Source of the DNA: Lysobacterales bacterium UBA5700
Lineage (GTDB): Bacteria > Pseudomonadota > Gammaproteobacteria > Xanthomonadales > Xanthomonadaceae
NCBI GenBank assembly: GCA_002420085.1
Contig: DIHI01000118.1
Coordinates: 1 to 10,715, forward strand
DNA: 10,715 bases
Direction: 5' to 3'
Shown here one piece after another: positions 6,271 through 10,715 of this stretch. Each line of letters begins with the position of its first letter. Positions within the stretch are counted from its first letter, which is position 1. Both the position numbers and the translations under genes were made by a program. The notes below the pieces were generated by a model. That model was not told the origin of the DNA and did not search any database. It was given only the letters and a program-made list of their open reading frames with translations.

Positions 6271-6822
6271 ATGAAGAAACTCACCCTGCTCGCACTCGCC
6301 CTGAGCCTCGCCCTGCCGGCCGCCGCCCAGGCCCAGGACATCAGCTACACCTATCTCGAAGGCGGTTATACCCGCATCGAGTCGGCCGCCGAAGCAGACG
6401 GCTGGGCGGTCAATGGCTCGGCCGCGATCAGCGACGACTTCCACGTCTTTGCCGGGTATTCGCAGAGCGATATCAACGGTTTCGGTGTCGACCTCGACAT
6501 CTTCAACGTCGGCATCGGCTACAACCACGCCTTCACCAACACGGTGCATGGACTCGCGCGGTTCGGCTACGAGAACCTCGACACCAACCTGGGCGGCTCG
6601 ATCGACGCCTGGTTCACCGAAGTCGGCGTGCGCGCGGCGCTCGGCAGCCATGTCGAAGGGTGGGCGCTGGCCGGTTATGAGGATCCGGAAGACTTCTCCG
6701 GCGACTTCTACGCCAAGATCGGCACCCTGATCAACATCACCCCCCGCGTCGGCCTGAGCGCTGAGGTCAAATTGATCGACGGCGACCAACAGTACTTCGT
6801 TGGCCCACGCATCAGCTTCTGA
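6271..6822 (+). CDS. Ax21-like outer membrane beta-barrel protein, 183 aa
   Basis: Outer membrane protein of the Ax21 family, known from Xanthomonas, where it is shed in outer membrane vesicles. Residues 1-21 are a signal peptide (MKK, hydrophobic core, AQA-QD). The mature protein is a run of short amphipathic strands with aromatic girdles: YLEGGYTR (28-35), VNGSAAISDDFHVFAGY (47-63), NVGIGYNHAF (79-88), LARFGYENL (95-103), WFTEVGVRAALG (114-125), EGWALAGYED (129-138), and it ends in YFVGPRISF (175-183) with the C-terminal Phe used by the BAM machinery. The order of these strands and the DGDxQYFVGPRxSF-type ending match Ax21 as I remember it. The start has a GAGACGG about 7 nt upstream. The count of strands suggests an eight-stranded barrel. 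It is transcribed toward gpsA. Confidence 0.85.
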   Translation: MKKLTLLALALSLALPAAAQAQDISYTYLEGGYTRIESAAEADGWAVNGSAAISDDFHVFAGYSQSDINGFGVDLDIFNVGIGYNHAFTNTVHGLARFGYENLDTNLGGSIDAWFTEVGVRAALGSHVEGWALAGYEDPEDFSGDFYAKIGTLINITPRVGLSAEVKLIDGDQQYFVGPRISF

Positions 6823-6839
6823 TCGCGATCAGACCCGCC

Positions 6840-6860
6840 ACCGGCGGCTTCGCCGCCGGT
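6840..6860. terminator. Hairpin between convergent Ax21-like and gpsA genes
   Basis: ACCGGCGGC (6840-6848) pairs perfectly with GCCGCCGGT (6852-6860) around TTC; CC at 6838-6839 and GG at 6862-6863 can extend the stem past one bulged T. It lies 17 nt after the barrel-gene stop and 45 nt past the gpsA stop seen from the other strand, so it can serve both directions. There is no T tract, as is common in high-G+C genomes. Confidence 0.6.
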
Positions 6861-6904
6861 TGGCCATGATCCAGCAACACATCGCACAGACGAACTCCGC
6901 GAAC

Positions 6905-7933
6905 TCAGATTGGCGTGCCGTGCGGAAATTCGGCCTTCTGCTCGCGCGCCAGAAGCCGTCGCAAGCCCTCCACCGGGGTGATTTCATCGTGCAGCACCTG
7001 CCGAACCAGATCGGAAATCGGCAACTCCAGGCCGTGCTGTCCGGCAAGCCGCATCACCTCGTCGGCGGTCTGCACGCTCTCCACCACCTGACCGATTTCC
7101 GCCGTCGCCGCCGCCACCGACTGGCCACGACCAAGGGCCAGGCCGAGCCGACGATTGCGGGACAGATCGCCGGTGCAGGTCAACACCAGATCACCCAGAC
7201 CCGCCAGACCCATGAGCGTCTCCGCACGGCCACCGATGGCATGGTTGAGCCGTAGCATCTCGTTCAGGCCACGGGTGATCAATCCAGCCCGGGCGTTGTT
7301 GCCGAGCCCCATGCCGTCGGCCACACCGGTGGCCACCGCCAGCACATTCTTCATCGCGCCGCCCAACTCGGCCCCGATCAGATCGTTTCCGGAATACGCG
7401 CGAAAGGCCGGGCCATGCAGGGCGGAAGCGACCGTGTGGGCAAAATCGGGATCATCCGAATGGACCGTCACGGCCGTCGGCAGGCCACGCGCGACCTCCT
7501 GCGCAAACGACGGCCCGGTGACCAGGGCCAGGGCCACGTCCGGACCGAGCCGCTCACGGGCCACCTCATGCAGGAATCGACCCGTGCCCGGCTCGAAGCC
7601 CTTGCAGGCCCAGGCTACACCGGCGCCCGGCGCAAGACCGGATACCACCTGCGACAGGGTTTCGGCAAAGGCATGACTGGGCACCACCACCAGCACCAGT
7701 TCAGCACCGGCCAGCACAGCCGTCAGACCGGTGCCGGCCCGGATCGAGGCCGGCAGACCGATACCCGGCAGATACCGTGGATTGACATGCTCGCGATCGA
7801 TCGCCGCGACGACATCGGCATCGCGGCCCCACAACCGCACATCATGACCATTGCCGGCCAGCAGGGCGGCCAGCGCCGTGCCCCACGAACCGGCGCCGAG
7901 AACCGCGATGGTGAGCGGTGACCCGGCGCTCAT
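6905..7933 (-). CDS. gpsA: Glycerol-3-phosphate dehydrogenase [NAD(P)+], 342 aa
   Basis: Cytoplasmic enzyme that reduces dihydroxyacetone phosphate to sn-glycerol-3-phosphate for phospholipid synthesis. Motifs in order: [10 protein letters not shown] (13-22), the dinucleotide-binding loop; VPSHAF (84-89); ACKGFE (109-114) with Lys111; GPSFAQEV (140-147); GAMKNVLA (192-199) with the catalytic Lys195; RGLNEM (221-226); [13 protein letters not shown] (242-254); and SRNRR (258-262). Everything expected of a complete GpsA is present and the length is normal. Four bases separate its start from the secB stop, so it is the second gene of a secB-gpsA operon; its own Shine-Dalgarno is weak, suggesting translational coupling. 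Putting gpsA after secB is a widespread proteobacterial arrangement. Confidence 0.97.
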   Translation of the reverse strand: MSAGSPLTIAVLGAGSWGTALAALLAGNGHDVRLWGRDADVVAAIDREHVNPRYLPGIGLPASIRAGTGLTAVLAGAELVLVVVPSHAFAETLSQVVSGLAPGAGVAWACKGFEPGTGRFLHEVARERLGPDVALALVTGPSFAQEVARGLPTAVTVHSDDPDFAHTVASALHGPAFRAYSGNDLIGAELGGAMKNVLAVATGVADGMGLGNNARAGLITRGLNEMLRLNHAIGGRAETLMGLAGLGDLVLTCTGDLSRNRRLGLALGRGQSVAAATAEIGQVVESVQTADEVMRLAGQHGLELPISDLVRQVLHDEITPVEGLRRLLAREQKAEFPHGTPI

Positions 7934-7937
7934 CGGC

Positions 7938-8450
7938 TCAGGCGTTACCGACGTTCGCGGTCAGATCGATCTCACCCTGCTGCCCCTGCGCGCGGCGCCG
8001 GAGTTGCTCCTGGTAGAGCGCATCGAAATTCAGCGGCTGGATGTAGAACGGCGCGAACCCGCCGGACTGGATCAGATCGCTGACCACCTGCCGGGCATAC
8101 GGGAAGATGATCGCCGGGCACTGGGTCGCCAGAACATAATCGAGCGCCCGCTCCTCGAAGCCCTTGGCCAGGAATAGACCCGCCTGCTTGACCTCCACCA
8201 GGTAGACGTTGCGGTCCTCGATCTTGCAGGTCAGGGTGACGGTGAGTTGGACGTCGAACAGATCCTCACCGACCTTGTTGACGGTCTGGCCCATGTTGAG
8301 CTGAAGCTGGGGCGAGCCAGGATCAGCGAATATCTGCGGTGCATTCGGCGACTCGAACGAGACATCCTTGAGGTAGATGCGCTGAACGGCGAACTGGGCG
8401 CCCTGGGTTGCTTCAGCGGCTGCGCCGTTGCCGGCGGTTTCTTCGGCCAT
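7938..8450 (-). CDS. secB: Protein-export chaperone SecB, 170 aa
   Basis: Tetrameric cytoplasmic chaperone that holds precursor proteins unfolded and passes them to SecA for export. The ATG at 8450 gives MAEETAGNG and has GGAG 6 nt upstream; the longer frame lacks these. Core motifs are intact: [19 protein letters not shown] (20-38), LTVTLTCKI (69-77), [12 protein letters not shown] (82-93), the [14 protein letters not shown] stretch (107-120) and [18 protein letters not shown] (129-146). The N-terminal 18 residues are Ala/Glu-rich and the C-terminal tail from about 150 is polar, both usual for the family. It leads the secB-gpsA pair and has a predicted promoter 62-90 nt upstream. Its substrates would include the exported and outer membrane proteins encoded nearby. 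Confidence 0.97.
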   Translation of the reverse strand: MAEETAGNGAAAEATQGAQFAVQRIYLKDVSFESPNAPQIFADPGSPQLQLNMGQTVNKVGEDLFDVQLTVTLTCKIEDRNVYLVEVKQAGLFLAKGFEERALDYVLATQCPAIIFPYARQVVSDLIQSGGFAPFYIQPLNFDALYQEQLRRRAQGQQGEIDLTANVGNA

Positions 8451-8511
8451 GACAGACTCCGGATTCAATGTGAAAGACGATCGCGCGTCGGCACGACCGG
8501 ACGAACGCGGC

Positions 8512-8540
8512 ATTATTTCACGTAGCGCCGGGCAAGCCAA
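8512..8540 (-). promoter_or_regulatory. Predicted sigma-70 promoter of secB-gpsA
   Basis: Read on the minus strand, TTGGCT (8540-8535) is followed after exactly 17 bases by AATAAT (8517-8512), which matches the -10 consensus at five of six positions; the -35 matches at four. The predicted start is near 8505 and gives a leader of about 54 nt ending in a good ribosome binding site. Confidence 0.5.
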
Positions 8541-8550
8541 ACCGCGCCGC

Positions 8551-8581
8551 CCGCCTGGACGGGATCATCCCTGTCTGGCGG
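8551..8581 (-). terminator. Hairpin between yibN and secB
   Basis: Nested arms CCGCC (8551-8555) with GGCGG (8577-8581), GAC (8558-8560) with GTC (8573-8575), and GGGAT (8561-8565) with ATCCC (8567-8571) give about 13 pairs with small internal loops. It lies 46 nt past the yibN stop and just upstream of the secB -35, which suits a terminator that insulates the two units. There is no clear T tract. Confidence 0.4.
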
Positions 8582-8626
8582 CTGCCGATCCGCCCCATGA
8601 CCACACCGACCGCAGGCCAGCAACAA

Positions 8627-9061
8627 TCAACGGCCGCGCGCCAGGGGAAGCTCGGCCTGTTGCCAACCGGCGATGCCGCCTTCGAGCACGTTGACCTGGC
8701 CGAAGCCTGCCTTGGCCAGACGATCAGCCGCCGTTCCGGCAACCAGGCCACGTGCGCAGATCAACACCACCGGCACCTCTCGCGCCTTCGCCAACACCTT
8801 GTGATCGGGCTCGAACTGACCGAGCGGGATATTGCGAGAGCCTGCGATATGGCCCTTCTCGAACTCGTTCACCGGCCGCAGATCGACCGCCAGCGCCTGT
8901 TCGCGATTGATCAGTTCGGTAACCGCCGCCGGCCCGATGATCCGATACTTGCGGCGCAGCCGACCAATCTCGGTGAATACCAGGGCCAGGGTCACCCCGA
9001 CGAAACCAGCCACGAGGATCGGATTGCTGGCGATGAAATCGGAAATACGATCGGGGCTCAC
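8627..9061 (-). CDS. yibN: Membrane-anchored rhodanese-like protein YibN, 144 aa
   Basis: Single rhodanese domain behind an N-terminal membrane helix. I chose the GTG at 9061: AGGAG stands 6 nt upstream and the resulting 144 residues match the length of E. coli YibN, while the longer frame adds an unlikely N-terminus. Residues 12-32 are the membrane segment (NPILVAGFVGVTLALVF). The rhodanese domain follows with VDLRPVNEFEKGHIAGSRNIPL (59-80), a hallmark DLR and GHI-x-GS pattern, and an active-site loop LICARGLVAG (100-109) with Cys102; LEGGIAGW (126-133) closes the domain. The loop lacks the usual Arg-Ser of sulfurtransferases, so its substrate is uncertain. It sits upstream of secB-gpsA, as in many gammaproteobacteria, but without grxC in between. 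Its role is not well defined; involvement in membrane protein biogenesis has been proposed for the family. Confidence 0.9.
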   Translation of the reverse strand: MSPDRISDFIASNPILVAGFVGVTLALVFTEIGRLRRKYRIIGPAAVTELINREQALAVDLRPVNEFEKGHIAGSRNIPLGQFEPDHKVLAKAREVPVVLICARGLVAGTAADRLAKAGFGQVNVLEGGIAGWQQAELPLARGR

Positions 9062-9104
9062 GCGACACTCCTGAGCGGGACAGCGATGGGACGGGTAGCC
9101 GGGC

Positions 9105-9134
9105 ATTGTCGCCGATGCCGGCACCTCGGGCCAA
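9105..9134 (-). promoter_or_regulatory. Possible promoter for yibN
   Basis: On the minus strand TTGGCC (9134-9129) and GACAAT (9110-9105) are 18 bases apart; each matches its consensus at four of six positions. A start near 9098 would leave a leader of about 37 nt. The evidence is modest. Confidence 0.3.
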
Positions 9135-9187
9135 GTCGCAATTGCCGACAGTCGCGATTGCCGACTGCCGAGTGTCAATTGCCGAAT
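9135..9187. repeat. Three degenerate 16-bp repeats upstream of yibN
   Basis: GTCGCAATTGCCGACA (9135-9150), GTCGCGATTGCCGACT (9151-9166) and GTGTCAATTGCCGAAT (9172-9187) share the core ATTGCCGA; the first two are exact neighbours and the third follows 5 bases later. They lie just upstream of the proposed yibN promoter and inside the 174-nt gap between yibN and the lipoprotein gene. They could be an operator array or a small drifting tandem repeat. Confidence 0.55.
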
Positions 9188-9235
9188 CCGCCACGATCGC
9201 AGCAGATCGCCGGGACGCCCGGCCGCCGGCGTCGA

Positions 9236-9646
9236 TCAGTTGCCGTCCAGACTCGGCGGCCGCGACATCAACAGCCAGCGCTTGCCCTCGGGCTCGAAAC
9301 GCCAGACCTCGCGATGGCTGATCACTCGCTCGGCCAGGGTATTGAGATTGATCAGGCCGATCTGGACATCGCGGATGCGCTGACCGTCGGCATCCTCGGA
9401 TTCACCGACCACGCTGTAGCCGCTGACCCGAAACTGGTTGTGCCGGCCGATCTCGATGCTCGACAGCGGCGCATCCTGCAACACCTTGGGGTCGGTAAAC
9501 GGCTGGCCGGCCAGGGTTCCGGACCAGCGGATCGCCGCCGAATACTGGTAGACCGTGGCGCGGAAATCATCCTTGCGCGAACTCGACGCACAAGCGCCGA
9601 GCAACACGATCAGAGCGAGCAACAGAATTTCGCGAAAACCGATCAT
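9236..9646 (-). CDS. Small lipoprotein of unknown function, 136 aa
   Basis: Predicted outer membrane lipoprotein. Residues 5-18 are hydrophobic and end in the lipobox LGAC, with Cys19 lipidated and Ala at +2, which favours export to the outer membrane. The mature domain opens with DDFRATVYQYSAAIRWSG (26-43), a helix of the type seen in NTF2-like proteins, and continues through strand-like segments (FRVSGYSVVGE 72-82, VQIGLINLNTL 94-104) to REVWRFEPEGKRWLL (112-126). I recall similar short lipoproteins in Xanthomonadales, all without assigned function. No catalytic motif is visible. The gene is 174 nt upstream of yibN on the same strand and 135 nt downstream of the two-gene cassette; both gaps are long enough for separate promoters. 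Confidence 0.85.
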   Translation of the reverse strand: MIGFREILLLALIVLLGACASSSRKDDFRATVYQYSAAIRWSGTLAGQPFTDPKVLQDAPLSSIEIGRHNQFRVSGYSVVGESEDADGQRIRDVQIGLINLNTLAERVISHREVWRFEPEGKRWLLMSRPPSLDGN

Positions 9647-9713
9647 GCCGGCATTCTCACCGATCGGCCGGCGCCGCGCCAGTGATCGGCGAGCGAGCGA
9701 CCCTGTTCGTCAT

Positions 9714-9738
9714 CCGGCGAACCGCTGGCGGCGGCCGG
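9714..9738 (-). terminator. Possible terminator after the two-gene cassette
   Basis: CCGGC (9714-9718) with GCCGG (9734-9738) encloses CCGC (9722-9725) with GCGG (9728-9731). In the leftward direction it follows the 201-aa gene stop by about 44 nt. The loop is only 2 nt and there is no T tract, so this is weak evidence. Confidence 0.25.
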
Positions 9739-9781
9739 CGTCCGCGACCGACCCACCCGCCTGATCCCCGGCCATCCGACA

Positions 9782-10387
9782 TCATCGGATGTAACCGAGC
9801 TTTTCGGCCTTCTCGGTCGCCATCTCGATCAATGCACGAAACGTCGCACGCTTGAACAGCGTTCCGCCACCCAGATCGGCCAGGGCATTGGCCGCACGTC
9901 GCAGTCCCCCGACATCCTGCCTCAACCGATCGAGGTCGATCCGAGGATCGCTCTCGAAGGCATCGACGACCGCATCGATCAGACCGGTGCAGCCCGCGTA
10001 GATCTCCGGGTCGCGCCCCTTGTGGTCGTTGAGCAGACGACCGAGCCGATGAGGTCGGCGATCGATGACCACCACTTCATGCCGATCACCCCGCATTGCC
10101 AGGGCACAGGCGATGCCCAACTCGAACGGCATATTGAACCGTGGCGGCGAACCGACTCGACTCAGATCGTGTATCGAAGCCCCACAGTTGCGCAACAGAT
10201 CGAATATCCGGTTCAGCCGACCCTGACCGACTTCACGCACTTCCAGCACGCAGCGGGGAACCAGACCGAGGCACACCAGGGTGCAGACCAGGGTCGCGAA
10301 ATAGGCTTGATAGGCGTTGTCGTAGGGAACATTCAGAAACACCGCCCGCTGACGTTCCGGATCGGCGTCGAACGGGTTGATCTGCAT
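9782..10387 (-). CDS. Nucleoside-deoxyribosyltransferase/TIR-like protein of unknown function, 201 aa
   Basis: Conserved hypothetical protein whose motif layout suggests a Rossmann-like nucleoside or nucleotide-processing fold. In order: VFLNVPYDNAYQ (16-27), a first strand and loop; LGLVPRCVLE (40-49); GRLNRIFDLLRNC (56-68); SIHDLSRV (71-78); PRFNMPFELGIACAL (82-96); EVVVIDRRPHRL (104-115). The pairing of a hydrophobic strand ending in Asp-Leu-Ser with a later FELGxAxAL is the signature logic of nucleoside 2-deoxyribosyltransferases and TIR-like nucleotide-binding domains, in which the Glu (here Glu89) is catalytic. No transmembrane segment is visible. I recall many uncharacterised homologues with the same SIHDLSRV/PRFNMPFELG core. 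The ATG at 10387 has AGGGA 8 nt upstream; a GTG at 10411 would add eight residues and is less likely. It follows the small basic protein gene closely, so the two are probably one operon. Function not established. Confidence 0.75.
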   Translation of the reverse strand: MQINPFDADPERQRAVFLNVPYDNAYQAYFATLVCTLVCLGLVPRCVLEVREVGQGRLNRIFDLLRNCGASIHDLSRVGSPPRFNMPFELGIACALAMRGDRHEVVVIDRRPHRLGRLLNDHKGRDPEIYAGCTGLIDAVVDAFESDPRIDLDRLRQDVGGLRRAANALADLGGGTLFKRATFRALIEMATEKAEKLGYIR

Positions 10388-10429
10388 GCCCAGCGTCCCT
10401 GCCGTCGCCACGTGCTCGACGGCGGCCGA

Positions 10430-10693
10430 TCAGGGCTTGGCAGCCCGCTTGCGGCGCGCCGCCTTGGGTGCGGCCGCGACTTTGGCCATGACGCTTCTGG
10501 CCATCCGGATGTCCTTTTGGGTGATACCGATGGTCGCGCGGATCTCATCGGCCGTGGCGCGCCCGAGCCGGATCTTGCCGGTGTTGAGTGGAAACACCGG
10601 TTGCTGCCCGTATTCGCTCGTCGCACTGCCGGCGTCGGCAATCCGTGCCGACGATCGACGTCCTTCCGATTCTGGCCATGTTTCGGTCTTCAT
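10430..10693 (-). CDS. Small basic HTH-like partner protein, 87 aa
   Basis: Unrecognised small protein encoded immediately upstream of the deoxyribosyltransferase/TIR-like gene. Residues 40-68, from KIRLGRATADEIR through IGITQKDIRMAR, look like a short helix-turn-helix or helical adaptor segment. The tail VAAAPKAARRKRAAKP (72-87) is Ala/Lys/Arg-rich and could contact nucleic acid. The first 35 residues are polar and probably disordered. The ATG at 10693 is the best start inside the window, but its ribosome binding site is weak and the frame stays open to the window edge, so the true start may lie upstream. The gap to the next gene is 18-42 nt depending on start choice. I recall comparable short genes beside homologues of the next gene, but not a name. 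A regulator or antitoxin-like role is only a hypothesis. Confidence 0.65.
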   Translation of the reverse strand: MKTETWPESEGRRSSARIADAGSATSEYGQQPVFPLNTGKIRLGRATADEIRATIGITQKDIRMARSVMAKVAAAPKAARRKRAAKP

Positions 10694-10715
10694 GGAGATC
10701 GACGCTAACACATCC

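Noticed and set aside
9062..9178. N-terminal extension of YibN up to 9178
   Set aside because: The extension has no conserved features, covers the repeat array and proposed promoter, and the GTG at 9061 has a strong Shine-Dalgarno and gives the family length.
9173..9178. Perfect TTGACA -35 on the minus strand upstream of yibN
   Set aside because: No -10-like hexamer lies 16-18 bases downstream; the best candidates match at only about two of six positions.
8597..9685. 362-aa open frame on the plus strand
   Set aside because: It runs antisense across yibN and the small lipoprotein and across the gap between them. Its composition is shadow-like and no ribosome binding site or motif supports it.
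10022..10708. 228-aa open frame on the plus strand at the right end
   Set aside because: It is antisense to the cassette genes, where the minus strand carries the recognisable SIHDLSRV and FELG motifs; the plus-strand product has none.

Overview
The window reads as chromosomal DNA of a high-G+C gammaproteobacterium, most likely Lysobacterales/Xanthomonadales or a close relative. The strongest pointers are an Ax21-type outer membrane protein (a family I know from Xanthomonas and relatives), the SecB/GpsA/YibN/TrmL set, and strong use of G or C in third codon positions. There is no rRNA, tRNA, transposase, integrase or CRISPR array that I can see. No gene-free stretch exceeds 300 bases; the left 186 bases hold only short repeats.

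Layout. 1-186: repeat-bearing intergenic DNA. 187-3436, minus strand: a two-domain M16 zinc protease followed downstream by a small DUF4156-like lipoprotein, separated by hairpins. 3537-5125, plus strand: a short-chain dehydrogenase overlapped by an exported protein of unknown function. 5076-5557: a sigma-54-type promoter, with a consensus IHF site and an upstream dyad, in front of a gene for a small cysteine-containing membrane or exported protein. 5640-6822, plus strand: trmL and the Ax21-like barrel gene. 6905-9061, minus strand: yibN, then secB-gpsA with its own predicted promoter. 9236-9646, minus strand: a small lipoprotein. 9782-10693, minus strand: two genes 42 nt apart (from the preferred start), a small HTH-like basic protein and a protein with a nucleoside-deoxyribosyltransferase/TIR-like signature.

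How the genes relate. TrmL (tRNA wobble methylation), GpsA (glycerol-3-phosphate for phospholipids), SecB (export chaperone) and YibN form a neighbourhood that I recall from E. coli, where trmL likewise converges on cysE-gpsA-secB-grxC-yibN. Here cysE and grxC are absent from the cluster and the Ax21-like gene sits between the convergent arms. Much of the rest concerns the envelope: one barrel protein, two lipoproteins, an exported protease, an exported unknown and one small anchored or exported protein.

The two places most worth attention are the sigma-54/IHF/dyad arrangement at 5076-5168, which controls an uncharacterised small protein, and the two-gene cassette at the right end, whose larger product looks like a nucleotide- or nucleoside-processing enzyme of unknown role and may be a defence or signalling pair.
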